Shown one piece after another: positions 44,940-53,622 of a stretch of 64,000 nt of DNA. Source of the stretch: Streptomyces sp. CA-278952. GTDB taxonomy: Bacteria; Actinomycetota; Actinomycetes; Streptomycetales; Streptomycetaceae. The translations under genes and the position numbers were made by a program. The stretch spans positions 3,100,001 to 3,164,000 of the forward strand of contig NZ_CP112880.1 in NCBI RefSeq assembly GCF_028747205.1. Direction: 5' to 3'. Within the stretch, counting starts at the first letter, position 1, and each line of letters opens with the position of its first letter. The notes under the pieces were generated by a model. That model worked only from the letters and a program-made list of their open reading frames with translations. It had not been told where the DNA came from and made no database searches.

Positions 44940-45947
44940 ATGTCCCTTGACGACTTCGAGCGTTACCCCCTGCTGTTCGGCCCCAGCCCGGTGCACCCGC
45001 TGGACCGGCTCAGCGACCACCTAGGCGGTGCGCGCGTCTGGGCCAAGCGCGAGGACTGCAACGCCGGTCTCGCTTACGGCGGCAACAAGACCCGCAAGCT
45101 GGAGTACCTGCTCCCCGACGCCCTCCGACAGGGCGCGGACACCCTCGTCAGCATCGGCGGCGTGCAGTCCAACCACACGCGGCAGGTGGCGGCCGTCGCC
45201 GCACGCGCCGGTCTGAAGGCGGTCCTGATCCAGGAGAGCTGGGTGGACTGGCCCGACTCGGTCAACGACAAGGTCGGCAACATCCTGCTGTCCCGCATCA
45301 TGGGCGCCGACGTGCGGCTGGTGCAGGCGGGCTTCGGCATCGGCGTCAAGGACAGCTTGCGCCAGGCGCTGGAGGACGTACGGGCGGCGGGCGGCACACC
45401 GTACGCCATTCCGGCGGGCGGCTCGGACCATCCGCTGGGTGGCCTCGGATTCGCGAACTGGGCGCGCGAGGTGCAGCTACAGGAGCAGGAGTTGGGCGTC
45501 TTCTTCGACACCGTCGTGGTGTGCAGCGTCACCGGCAGCACCCAGGCCGGCATGATCGCCGGATTCGCGGGCCAGGACCGGCCGCGGCGGGTCCTGGGCA
45601 TCGACGCGTCGGCAAAGCCCACCGAGACCCGCGACCAGGTCGCGAAGATCGCCCGCAGCACCGCAGAACTCGTCGGCCTGGGACGCGAGTTGAAGGATGA
45701 CGAAATCACCGTCCTGGAAGGCTGGGCCGGAGACCTCTACGGCGTACCCGTGGCGTCCACGGTGGAGGCCATCAAACTCACCGGCCGGCTCGAAGGCGTG
45801 ATCATCGACCCGGTCTACGAGGGCAAGTCCATGGCCGGGCTGATCGATCTGGTGCGCGGCGGCGAGATCCCCAAGGGGTCCAACGTCCTGTACGCACACC
45901 TCGGCGGCCAGCCCGCACTCAACGCCTACAGCGGCATCTTCCGCTGA
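44940..45947 (+). CDS. acdS: 1-aminocyclopropane-1-carboxylate deaminase
   Basis: AcdS splits the ethylene precursor ACC into 2-oxobutyrate and ammonia and so lowers ethylene in plants. The 335-residue PLP enzyme has Lys50 in [15 protein letters not shown] with Ser77, and the residues that separate true deaminases from D-cysteine desulfhydrases: Tyr293-Glu294 in DPVYEGKSM and Leu321 in YAHLGG. These match Pseudomonas Tyr294, Glu295 and Leu322. GAGGAG lies six bases before the ATG. The upstream GntR gene is the likely regulator. A GC-rich hairpin follows. Confidence 0.93.
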   Translation: MSLDDFERYPLLFGPSPVHPLDRLSDHLGGARVWAKREDCNAGLAYGGNKTRKLEYLLPDALRQGADTLVSIGGVQSNHTRQVAAVAARAGLKAVLIQESWVDWPDSVNDKVGNILLSRIMGADVRLVQAGFGIGVKDSLRQALEDVRAAGGTPYAIPAGGSDHPLGGLGFANWAREVQLQEQELGVFFDTVVVCSVTGSTQAGMIAGFAGQDRPRRVLGIDASAKPTETRDQVAKIARSTAELVGLGRELKDDEITVLEGWAGDLYGVPVASTVEAIKLTGRLEGVIIDPVYEGKSMAGLIDLVRGGEIPKGSNVLYAHLGGQPALNAYSGIFR

Positions 45948-45966
45948 CACCCCCGCGGTTCACCGC

Positions 45967-45996
45967 CCGGCCGGGGCCATTTCGGTCCCCGGCCGG
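45967..45996 (+). terminator. Terminator after acdS
   Basis: CCGGCCGGGG pairs with CCCCGGCCGG across a ten-base loop, 20 bases past the acdS stop. Confidence 0.65.
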
Positions 45997-46058
45997 GGCC
46001 TTACCCGATCCGCCCCTGGCACGCAAGCGGCCGTTCGGGCCCTTCTAGGCTGGGGCCC

Positions 46059-46949
46059 ATGCCCACGCCACCCGCATACGCCCCCGGCATCACCCCCGCA
46101 TACGCCCTCGTCGCCACGGACCTGGACGGCACCCTGCTGCGACCGGACGACACCGTGAGCGCCCGGTCCCGGGCCGCGCTCGCCCTCGCCGCCTCCGCCG
46201 GGGCCCGGCACCTGGTCGTCACCGGGCGGCCCGCGCCCGGGATTCGGGCGTTGCTCGCGGACCTGGCGTACACCGGGCTCGTCGTCTGCGGGCAGGGCAC
46301 CCAGCTCTACGAGGCCGGGGCGGGCGGCGGGCGGCTGGTGCGGTCCGTCGCCCTGGACCGGGAGGCCGCCGACACCGCGCTCGGGAAGATCGAGGCGGAG
46401 GTCGGGGCCGTGTTCGCCGCCGTGGACCAGGACGGCGTGGACGGGGTGACCCTGATCGAGGCCGGCTACCGGATGCCGAACCCGACGCTTCCCGCCCAAC
46501 GCGTCCGCTCCCGGGCCGCGTTGTGGGAGCGACCCGTGATCAAGGTGCTGGTGCGCCACCCCGACCTGGGCGACGACGCGCTGGCCGCGGCCGCACGCGC
46601 GGCCGTGGGAGATCTGGCGACGGTGACCATGGCGGGTCCCGGCACGGTGGAGCTGGCCCCGCGCGGGGTGGACAAGGGCACGGGTCTCGCGGTGGCCGCC
46701 GAGCTGCTGGGGGTCGCGGCGGAGCGGATCGTCGCGTTCGGGGACATGCCCAACGACCTGCCGATGTTCGCCGGTTCGGGCCACCGGGTCGCCATGGGCA
46801 ACGCACATCCGGAGCTGCGCGCGGCGGCCGACGAGGTGACCCTGTCGAACGCGGAGGACGGGGTCGCGGTGGTCCTGGAGCGCCTGTTCGGCGCGGCCGA
46901 AGCCCGGCAGCCGGGCACAGAGGTCACCTCGGACACTAGCTTGGTCTAG
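46059..46949 (+). CDS. HAD-superfamily hydrolase, Cof type
   Basis: The 296-residue phosphatase has motif I ATDLDGTLL (Asp21, Asp23), motif II LVVTGRP and motif III Lys near VDKGTGLAVAAELLG. Motif IV is AFGDMPNDLPMF. The type IIB cap is inserted between motifs II and III. It probably acts on a sugar phosphate or a similar small phosphate ester. Its stop codon (TAG) lies inside the DasR-like operator of the chitin-active gene downstream, so its 3' end may be affected by that regulator. Confidence 0.9.
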   Translation: MPTPPAYAPGITPAYALVATDLDGTLLRPDDTVSARSRAALALAASAGARHLVVTGRPAPGIRALLADLAYTGLVVCGQGTQLYEAGAGGGRLVRSVALDREAADTALGKIEAEVGAVFAAVDQDGVDGVTLIEAGYRMPNPTLPAQRVRSRAALWERPVIKVLVRHPDLGDDALAAAARAAVGDLATVTMAGPGTVELAPRGVDKGTGLAVAAELLGVAAERIVAFGDMPNDLPMFAGSGHRVAMGNAHPELRAAADEVTLSNAEDGVAVVLERLFGAAEARQPGTEVTSDTSLV

Positions 46950-46956
46950 ACCAAGC
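46939..46956. promoter_or_regulatory. DasR-type operator (dre) upstream of the LPMO gene
   Basis: GCTTGGTCTAGACCAAGC is a perfect 18-base palindrome whose core TGGTCTAGACCA equals the known DasR consensus centre. DasR is the GntR regulator of N-acetylglucosamine and chitin use. It overlaps the stop of the HAD gene and lies 118 bases before the LPMO start. Confidence 0.85.
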
Positions 46957-47073
46957 GCGGTACGCTTCCGTCGCTAACCGCGACAGCCCCACCGTCACGG
47001 CGTAGCTGCTTGACATGCGCATGCCTGACCCGCTGTCGCGCGGGCGGGCACGGACCCCCACAGAGGAGTTGTC

Positions 47074-47589
47074 ATGAAAAGCAAGAGGCTCTTAGCCGTC
47101 GCCATCGGCGCGGGAATCGCCCCGCTCCTGGCCGTCACGCTGCCCGCGAGCAGCGCGAGCGCGCACGGCTACATCTCGTCACCCCCCAGCCGGCAGGCCC
47201 AGTGCGCCGCACGCACGATCCCCTGCGGCGCCATCCAGTACGAGCCGCAGAGCGTCGAGGGCCCCAAGGGCCTGATGAGCTGCAGCGGAGGGAACGCCGG
47301 CTTCGCCGAGCTCAACAATGACAGCAAGGGCTGGAAGGTCACCCCGGTCTCCCGGACGACCAGCTTCAACTGGCGGCTGACGGCACGGCACGCCACCAGC
47401 ACCTGGCAGTACTACGCGGGCGGCCGGAAGATCGCCGAGTTCAACGACGGCGGCGCACGGCCCGGCGAGACCGTCACCCACCAGGTCAGCTTCGGCGGCC
47501 TGTCCGGCAAGCAGAAGGTGCTGGCCGTGTGGAACATCGCCGACACCGCCAACGCGTTCTACGCCTGCGTGGACGTGAACGTGAGCTGA
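47074..47589 (+). CDS. Chitin-active lytic polysaccharide monooxygenase (AA10), chitin-binding protein
   Basis: This secreted copper enzyme cuts crystalline chitin by oxidation. The 171-residue precursor has a signal peptide to Ala30, so the mature protein starts with His31 (HGYISSPPSR), which forms the copper histidine brace with His106 (LTARHATSTW). Phe162 is the expected axial residue. It has only the catalytic domain and no chitin-binding module. AGAGGAG precedes the ATG. The upstream DasR-type site indicates control by N-acetylglucosamine status. Confidence 0.93.
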   Translation: MKSKRLLAVAIGAGIAPLLAVTLPASSASAHGYISSPPSRQAQCAARTIPCGAIQYEPQSVEGPKGLMSCSGGNAGFAELNNDSKGWKVTPVSRTTSFNWRLTARHATSTWQYYAGGRKIAEFNDGGARPGETVTHQVSFGGLSGKQKVLAVWNIADTANAFYACVDVNVS

Positions 47590-47702
47590 AGCGGTACCGC
47601 GTGCACGTGAGCCGACTCGGTATCGCGGGAACGTGAACCGACTCGGTACCGCGTGAACGTGAGACGCCGGTACCGCGTGAACGTGAGCTGACGCGGTACC
47701 GC
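47575..47702. repeat. 26-bp tandem array that includes the LPMO stop codon
   Basis: Five units of the type GTGAACGTGAGCTGAM followed by GCGGTACCGC occur at 47575, 47601, 47627, 47653 and 47677. The first unit holds the last four sense codons and the TGA of the LPMO gene, so the array looks like serial duplication of the gene's 3' end. Confidence 0.92.
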
Positions 47703-47863
47703 ACCCGCCCGGCCCCGCCGGGACGAACAGAGCCTGTCCGGGGTCCCGGAGCGCGCCGGTCGCGGTCGTGAGGACGCCGCCCTCGCGCCGCGGTCGCCGG
47801 CACCCCGGGCAGGCCCCCGCCCGCAGGCCGACCCACCGGCCGCCCCACCGAGACGAGGCCCCC

Positions 47864-48637
47864 ATGAACCGACACCGACTCACCGCCCACGCGGCCGTCG
47901 TGGCCCTGCTCGCCACCGGCCTCGCCGCTTCCCCGGCGCTCGCCGCCCCCACCGGCACCGGGGCGAAGGCCCGCGTCGGCGCCGACTGGGCGAAGCAGTC
48001 GATCACTTTCACCGCCGGCGCGGGACAGGTGAACGACCTCCACGTGGTTCCCATGGACCGGGGCGACGGAGTGCGGCGGATCGGCTTCCGCGACGCGGTC
48101 CCGCTCGTACCCGGCGACCACTGCGCCTACCTCACCCCCGGGGACGAGACCTACGTCGTCTGCGAGCTGCCCACCGACAGTCCCCGCCCGGACCGGATCC
48201 ACGTCTTCCTCGGGGACGGCGACGACGAGATCGCCACCAGCGACCCCGGGGTCGCCACCGTCAGCGGCGGCTCCGGCGACGACATGCTGCACGCCCACAC
48301 CGCGCACACGGTGCGGGGCGACGCGGGGAACGACATGGTCATGGGCCGCGCGGTCCTGGACGGCGGCGACGGCATGGACCACCTGATGGCCGTCGACGGC
48401 GACCAGCGGCTGTGGGGCGGCCGGGGCGACGACATGATCGAGGCGTACGACGGCAGAGACCTCGTGTACGCGGGCCCGGGCGACGACCACGTCATGGGCG
48501 GTGAGGGCGACGACATCCTGTTCGGCGGCTCCGGCGACGACATGGTGCACGGCCAGGACGGCGACGACCTGATCGTCGGCGGCTCCGGCAAGGACAGCGT
48601 CGACGGAGGCCCGGGCCGGAACATCGTCCTCCGGTAG
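47864..48637 (+). CDS. Secreted RTX-like calcium-binding repeat protein
   Basis: The 257-residue protein has a signal peptide (to about residue 27, ALA-A) and a short beta domain with one Cys pair (DHCAYL, VVCEL). At least seven nonapeptide repeats of the type GGxGxDxhx follow: FLGDGDDEI, SGGSGDDML, WGGRGDDMI, GGEGDDILF, GGSGDDMVH and DGDDLIVGG. In RTX proteins these fold into a calcium-bound beta roll. There is no type I secretion system nearby and the leader is Sec-type. Function unknown. Confidence 0.88.
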   Translation: MNRHRLTAHAAVVALLATGLAASPALAAPTGTGAKARVGADWAKQSITFTAGAGQVNDLHVVPMDRGDGVRRIGFRDAVPLVPGDHCAYLTPGDETYVVCELPTDSPRPDRIHVFLGDGDDEIATSDPGVATVSGGSGDDMLHAHTAHTVRGDAGNDMVMGRAVLDGGDGMDHLMAVDGDQRLWGGRGDDMIEAYDGRDLVYAGPGDDHVMGGEGDDILFGGSGDDMVHGQDGDDLIVGGSGKDSVDGGPGRNIVLR

Positions 48638-48736
48638 GCGAGGCGGAGGGCTGGGGGCGGGCCGAGAGCCCCGGGGCGGCCGAGGGCCCCGGGCACCCGA
48701 GGACCCGGCCTCCGAAACCGCAGGCGCCCCTCGCCG

Positions 48737-50953
48737 CTACCGCCCGCCGCCCGCGTCGTCCGGCGCGTCACCCACGTCGCCCGGTTCGCCGTCCGCCTCG
48801 TCACCCACCTCGCCCGGTTCGCCGTCCGCGTCGTCCGGCTCGTCATCCGGCAGTTCCTGCTCGGTCCACAGCACCTTGCCGTCCGGCCCGTGGCGGGCTC
48901 CCCAGTGGGAGGCGAGCCGGGAGACGATGAACAGGCCCCGGCCGCCCTCGTCGACGGTCCCGGCGTGCCGCAGGTGCGGGGCGGCCGTGGAGCCGTCGTG
49001 GACCTCGCAGGTCAGCGCGGAGTCCAGCAGGAGGCGCAGCCGCAGCGGCGGGGTGCCGTAGCGGACGGCGTTGGTGACCAGCTCGCTGACGATCAGCTCC
49101 GTCGCCTCGACGGTGTCCTCGTCCAGCCCCCAGCCCTGGAGCCGGTCGCGTACGAACCCCCGGGCGGCGCCGGGCGTCGTGGGGTCCTGGGCCAGGTCCC
49201 AGGTGGCGACCAGGTGGTCGGAGACCGTGCCCGTACGGGCCAGGAGCAGGGCCGCACCGGCGGAGCGGGTGTCGTCCGGCAGCGCGTACACGATGTCGTC
49301 GCCCAGTTGCTGGAGGCTCCGGTCCGGCCGGGCGAGGGCCTCCGTGATGCGTTCGGTGGCGTGGTCCCCGGAGAGCAGGTCGGCGGTGCAGAACGCGAGG
49401 AGGCTGCCCACCTCCAGGGTGACGGTGGCGGGGGCGAAGAGAGCGCTGTCGGTGGAGAAGAGGCCGGGCCCCTCCGGCATGTCGAGGGCGACCGCCCGCC
49501 CGTCGGCGCCGACGATCAGCGGCGCGGGATGCCCGGCGCGCGCGACGGTGCAGGTCCGGGTGAACGGGTCGTAGACCCCGTACACGCAGCCCGCGCTCAG
49601 GGGTTCGCCCCGGAGGGCGTCGGCCGGGGGCAGGGCGGCGCGTTCGTGGGCGAGGCGGTCGGCGGTGTCCTTGAGCCGGGCGAGGACCTCCTCCGGCTCC
49701 AGGTCGAGACCGGCCAGCGCCTGGATGACCGTACGCAACTGGCCCATGGCGATCGCCGACTGGAGGCCCTCACCCGCGACGCCGCCCACGACGAGCGCGG
49801 TGCGCGCGCCGGACAGGGCGATGGTGTCGAACCAACAGCCGCTGTCCCGGCCGGGCAGCAGGACGTGCACGGTGTCGACGGCGGCCTGCTGCCGTTCGGC
49901 CTGCGGGAGCAGCCGCCGCTGGACCGTCGCGGCGATGACGTGCTCGCGCTCGTAGCGGCGGGCGTTGTCGATGCCGAGGGCCGCCCGGGTGGCCGCCGCG
50001 ACCGCGAGGGAGAGGTCGTCGTCGTCGAAGGGCTCGGCCGCTCCGCAGCGGTAGAGGCTGACCAGCCCGAGGACCGCGCCCCGCAGGGTGAGGGGAACGA
50101 CGATCAGGGAGTGCGCGCCGGTCTCCGCGACGGCGCGCGCCCCGTCCGGGTCGGTTTTCAGCCAGGAGGTGTCGGGCGCGAGCGGGACCAGCCGGGCCCG
50201 CAGGTCGGTGGTGGCGAGCGCGTACGGCGTACGGGCGGGGAGGCGGCGGGTCACCCCCGCCGAGCACTCCCGGTCTCCGCCCTGCCCCTCCACCGTGTCC
50301 CGGACGGAGTCGCACCGGCCGCTCGCGGCGCAGTGCAGCGGGGTGCCGGGCGGCAGCGGGCCCACCGGCGGGTCGGCGCCGCGCAGGACGTCGTCCACCA
50401 CCTCGACGACGGCGAGGTCGGCGAATCCGGGCACCAGGGCGTCGGCGAAGGCGCGGCAGGTGGCGGCAACGTCGAGGGAGCCGCCGACGGCGTCCCGCAC
50501 GGCGGCGAGTGCGGCGTCCCGGGCGCGGGCCCGTTGGCGCTCGGTGACGTCGACGACCGCGGTCAGCAGGCCGAGGGCGGGTGCGTCGGGGCCGCCGGGG
50601 CCGTCGAGGCGGTAGACGGAGACCAGGAACTCCCGGTCGCCGGGGATCTCGCGCAGCCGGCCGCGCACGAGGCGGTCGCGCACCGGGCCTTCGCCGGCGA
50701 GCACCCGCTTCATGAGCTGCTCGGCGCCGTCCGGGTCGTCGAGCCGGAAGGCCTCGGTGAACCGGCGGCCGATGTACTCCCCGGTCTCCACACCGTCGAC
50801 GAGTGAGTTGGCCCGTACGAGACGGAGCTGCGGGTCGAGCACGACCAGGCCGACGGCGGACTGGGTGAACAGGGTCGCCAGCAGTGCCTCGTCCAGCTGG
50901 TCCGGGACGCCCCGGGGCGTCCCGCGCCCGGCCGGGGTCTCGGCGTCCGCCAC
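48737..50953 (-). CDS. SpoIIE-family PP2C phosphatase with PAS, GAF and HATPase domains
   Basis: The 738-residue regulator has a PAS domain (about 20-140), a GAF domain (about 150-350) and a SpoIIE-type PP2C phosphatase (about 375-590). It ends with an anti-sigma-type ATPase (about 600-700; ELIVSELVTNAVRYG, GRGLFIVSRLASHWG). This layout is typical of Streptomyces partner-switching regulators that act on STAS proteins. Residues after 705 are an acidic repeat (DADGEPGEVGD-like). The GTG at 50953 is used; starts as far up as 51100 are possible. It is divergent from a Ser/Thr kinase. Confidence 0.87.
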   Translation of the reverse strand: MADAETPAGRGTPRGVPDQLDEALLATLFTQSAVGLVVLDPQLRLVRANSLVDGVETGEYIGRRFTEAFRLDDPDGAEQLMKRVLAGEGPVRDRLVRGRLREIPGDREFLVSVYRLDGPGGPDAPALGLLTAVVDVTERQRARARDAALAAVRDAVGGSLDVAATCRAFADALVPGFADLAVVEVVDDVLRGADPPVGPLPPGTPLHCAASGRCDSVRDTVEGQGGDRECSAGVTRRLPARTPYALATTDLRARLVPLAPDTSWLKTDPDGARAVAETGAHSLIVVPLTLRGAVLGLVSLYRCGAAEPFDDDDLSLAVAAATRAALGIDNARRYEREHVIAATVQRRLLPQAERQQAAVDTVHVLLPGRDSGCWFDTIALSGARTALVVGGVAGEGLQSAIAMGQLRTVIQALAGLDLEPEEVLARLKDTADRLAHERAALPPADALRGEPLSAGCVYGVYDPFTRTCTVARAGHPAPLIVGADGRAVALDMPEGPGLFSTDSALFAPATVTLEVGSLLAFCTADLLSGDHATERITEALARPDRSLQQLGDDIVYALPDDTRSAGAALLLARTGTVSDHLVATWDLAQDPTTPGAARGFVRDRLQGWGLDEDTVEATELIVSELVTNAVRYGTPPLRLRLLLDSALTCEVHDGSTAAPHLRHAGTVDEGGRGLFIVSRLASHWGARHGPDGKVLWTEQELPDDEPDDADGEPGEVGDEADGEPGDVGDAPDDAGGGR
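48767..48832. repeat. 33-bp in-frame tandem duplication at the phosphatase C-terminus
   Basis: Two successive 33-base units differing at two positions encode an 11-residue acidic repeat, DADGEPGEVGD and EADGEPGDVGD, near the C-terminus of the phosphatase. Confidence 0.9.
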
Positions 50954-51084
50954 GGCTCCACCCGCCCTCCGGCTCCGGCGCACCGGTGCACCGGAGCCGG
51001 TACGCGCCGGACCAGCATCACCCGCCGCACCGGGCCCGGCCACCGGTGGAGGGCAGAGGCGTGAACGACGGGCCCGGCGGGCCC

Positions 51085-51208
51085 GGGTCCGGCCGGTCAC
51101 TGCGTCATCGAGTCCGGGTCCGATCGGTCACTGCGTCATCGAGTCCGGGTCCGATCGGTCACTGCGTCATCGGGCCCGGGTCCGGCCGGTCCCTGCGTCA
51201 TACTGACC
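51085..51208. repeat. 31-bp direct repeats in the phosphatase/kinase divergent region
   Basis: Four successive 31-base units of the type GGGTCCGATCGGTCACTGCG-TCATCGAGTCC start at 51085, 51116, 51147 and 51178. The spacing is close to three helical turns. The last unit ends 28 bases before the kinase ATG. Confidence 0.92.
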
Positions 51209-51235
51209 GCCGGAACACAGGGGGGCGTACAGCGC

Positions 51236-52441
51236 ATGGAGTACGGGGCGGACGGCGGCGGGCTGCCGGAGCGGATCGGCGGGTACGCCGTGGAGCGGGA
51301 GTTGGGTGCCGGCGGGATGGGCACCGTCTATCTGGCGCGTTCCCGCGGAGGGCGCGCGGTGGCCGTGAAGGTGGCCCGCCCGGAACTCGCGAGCGACCCG
51401 CACTTCCGCGAGCGGTTCCGCGCCGAGGTCGCCGCCGCCCGCAGCGTGGGCGGCTTCCACACGGCCCCCGTGGTGGACGCGGACCCGGAGGCGGCAGCGC
51501 CCTGGCTGGCCACGGCGTACATTCCCGGGCCCACCCTCTCCGCGCTCCTGGAGGCCGGGGGGCCGTTGGACGAGGCGCGGCTGCGGGGGCTGGGCGCGGC
51601 GCTCGCCGAGGCGCTGGCGGCGATCCACGGCTGCGGCCTGGTGCACCGCGATCTCAAGCCCGGCAACATCATCATGGCTCCGGACGGCCCGCGGGTCGTG
51701 GACTTCGGCATCGCCCGGGCACTGGAATCGACCCGGCTGACGGCGACCGGCACGGCCTTCGGCACGCCGGGGTTCCTGGCGCCCGAGCAGGCCCAGGGGC
51801 AGGAGGTCGACGGCGCCGCCGACGTGTTCGCGCTGGGCGCGGTGCTCGTCGCGGCGGCGGGCGGCAGCGCGTTCGGGGCGGGTACGCCGATGGGCATGAT
51901 GTACCGGTCGGTGCACGAGCAGCCGGACCTGGCCCGGGTGCCGGAGGGGCTGCGCCCGGTGCTCGCGGCCTGCCTGGCCAAGGACCCGGGGGAGCGGCCC
52001 ACCCCGGCGGGCCTGCTGGACCTGTTCGTACAGGACGCGGTGACGCACTCTCCCGCCGCGGCGTACGCCCCCACCGTGCCCGTGCTTCCGCCGCCGCCGT
52101 CGTACGCCCCGTCCAACGCCCTCCCGCCGCACCAGGTCCCGACCGTCCTGGCGGGCGCCGCACCGGCCGACGCCGACCTCACGTTCGTGGCGGTCGGCCC
52201 GGGAGGCTCCCTGCTGATCGACGCCGCGGGCGTCACGCTGGGCCCGGAAGGCGCGGAGACGCACTACCCCTGGGCCGAGATCGGCACCGTGACGTACGCG
52301 GCCGAGGGCCCCAAGCACCTCAGGGTCGTCGTCCACCCGCACCGCGGCACGGCCCACCCGTGCCTCCTCGCCGCCCGGCGGCGGAGCCGCCTCCAGGAGT
52401 GGCTGGAGGATCTGCCCCTGATCCTGGAGTGCTTCGCGTAG
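51236..52441 (+). CDS. Soluble Ser/Thr protein kinase with C-terminal PH-like domain
   Basis: The protein has 401 residues. The Hanks-type kinase domain covers about 12-270: GAGGMGTVYLA, catalytic Lys45, HRDLKPGN with Asp139, DFG at 156-158 and the APEQ motif. It has no transmembrane helix and no PASTA repeats. A Pro-rich linker (about 275-310) leads to a beta-rich C-terminal domain (FVAVGPGGSLLID to LQEWLEDLPLIL) that resembles a PH-like fold. It is divergent from a SpoIIE-type phosphatase, which suggests an antagonistic pair. Confidence 0.92.
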   Translation: MEYGADGGGLPERIGGYAVERELGAGGMGTVYLARSRGGRAVAVKVARPELASDPHFRERFRAEVAAARSVGGFHTAPVVDADPEAAAPWLATAYIPGPTLSALLEAGGPLDEARLRGLGAALAEALAAIHGCGLVHRDLKPGNIIMAPDGPRVVDFGIARALESTRLTATGTAFGTPGFLAPEQAQGQEVDGAADVFALGAVLVAAAGGSAFGAGTPMGMMYRSVHEQPDLARVPEGLRPVLAACLAKDPGERPTPAGLLDLFVQDAVTHSPAAAYAPTVPVLPPPPSYAPSNALPPHQVPTVLAGAAPADADLTFVAVGPGGSLLIDAAGVTLGPEGAETHYPWAEIGTVTYAAEGPKHLRVVVHPHRGTAHPCLLAARRRSRLQEWLEDLPLILECFA

Positions 52442-52531
52442 CGGTGATCAGCAGGGCCTCGGGGCACGGCGTCGTCCACGCGCCGGCGAACGGCACGATG
52501 AACATCGGCGGCGAGAAATGAAGGGGCCCAC

Positions 52532-52681
52532 GTGACCGACGAAGTGACGCTGCTCGCCGAGGCGGGCGCCGCGGTCGTGGTGGCGGCGATGGCCACGGAC
52601 CCGTGGCAGGGCACCAGGGATGCCGTCCTCGGCCTCTTCCGCCGGAACGCTTCGCCGTACGGCACGGGGACATCCCTATGA
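52532..52681 (+). CDS. 49-residue remnant of a Streptomyces membrane-associated protein
   Basis: After AAGGGG comes a GTG-started 49-codon frame: MTDEVTLLAEAGAAVVVAAM, then TDPWQGTRDAVLGLFRR and a short ending at TGA. The first 40 residues resemble the conserved N-terminus of longer Streptomyces proteins of unknown function often placed near kinases. Here the frame stops soon after. It is either a truncated gene or a genuine small protein. It follows the kinase on the same strand by 90 bases. Confidence 0.5.
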   Translation: MTDEVTLLAEAGAAVVVAAMATDPWQGTRDAVLGLFRRNASPYGTGTSL

Positions 52682-52727
52682 CGCGTGGGGCGAGCGGCGC
52701 CACCCGACAGGATCCGGACGGCGGGAC

Positions 52728-53318
52728 TCAGTAGCCCGGCGCGCGCAGGGAGCGCAGCACGTGGTTCACCAGGGCGGCGATCGTCTCCTCGTCCTGGACG
52801 GGCTTGCGCAGTACATGGCGGTAGTAGACCGGGCCGTACAGCATCTCCACGGCGAGCGGGAGGTCCGCACCGGGCGGGATCTGGCCCTGTTCCTGGGCGC
52901 TGCGCAGCCGGCCGATCGCTTCCTCGACGCGCGGGTCGACCAGCTCCTCCCGCAGCTGCTGGGCCAGCAGGTCGTCGTGGTGCAGCTCGGAGAGGATGCC
53001 CGCGTAGGCGGGGCCGAACGGCGGGACCGAGAGCAGTCTCACCGCGCCGGCGACGTGGGCCCGCAGGTCGGCGCCGATGTCGCCGGTGTCCACGAACGGC
53101 GTGGCGTCGATCAGGGCGTCCGTGAACGCCTCCAGCAGCACCGCGCCCTTCGACGGCCACCAGCGGTAGATCGTCTTCTTGCTGACCCCGGCCCCGGCCG
53201 CGATGGCCTCTATGGTGACGTGTCCGTACCCCCGCTCCGTACAGAGATCGAGAGCGGACCGCAGGATCGCGCGGCGTGATCTTTCGCTGCGGCGCACACT
53301 GCTCGGCGATGTGATCAT
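52728..53318 (-). CDS. TetR family transcriptional regulator
   Basis: The protein has 196 residues. The N-terminal helix-turn-helix is RSRRAILRSALDLCTERGYGHVTIEAIAAGAGVSKKTIYRWWPSKGAVLLEA. A TetR_C_11-like domain follows, with LRAHVAGAVRLL and EMLYGPVYYRHVL. The ATG at 53318 is chosen over an upstream frame of 14 unmatched codons. It is downstream of the ABC exporter genes by about 300 bases and may regulate them or itself. Confidence 0.9.
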   Translation of the reverse strand: MITSPSSVRRSERSRRAILRSALDLCTERGYGHVTIEAIAAGAGVSKKTIYRWWPSKGAVLLEAFTDALIDATPFVDTGDIGADLRAHVAGAVRLLSVPPFGPAYAGILSELHHDDLLAQQLREELVDPRVEEAIGRLRSAQEQGQIPPGADLPLAVEMLYGPVYYRHVLRKPVQDEETIAALVNHVLRSLRAPGY

Positions 53319-53615
53319 TCGGTGAGCATAGGGGGGTTCCAGCCAATCTCTTGTTGACATCTCGTCGCCAAAGACCGAACAATACCCAGGCGGAAACGGA
53401 ACGTACCGTGTCGTGTCGTTCCCGGTGTCCGCACCGTTCGTGCCGTTCGTGCCGCGACGAGCCGATCGGGGGACGGCTCGCCCGGCCGACGGCGCGGACG
53501 GCCTCCCGCCGATCTGATCCAGCCAGGAGTTGCGCCCTCCCGGATCGTCTATCCCAGGCTCCCAGACCTGCCAGGCCTCTCAGGCCTCTCAGGCCTCCGA
53601 GACCTGCCAGGCCTC
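53319..53615. other. Gap between the TetR and ABC permease genes
   Basis: No gene was found in these 297 bases. TTGACA at 53353-53358 is a consensus -35 on the plus strand but no rightward gene follows. The TetR promoter should be near 53320-53360. The end of the gap is a short repeat (next entry). Confidence 0.5.
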
Positions 53616-53622
53616 TCAGGCC
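53572..53622. repeat. 9-bp CAGGCCTCT array containing the permease stop codon
   Basis: CAGGCCTCT or close variants occur five times, interrupted by a GAGACCTGC unit that also precedes the array. The TGA of the ABC permease lies within the final CTCAGGCC. Confidence 0.88.
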
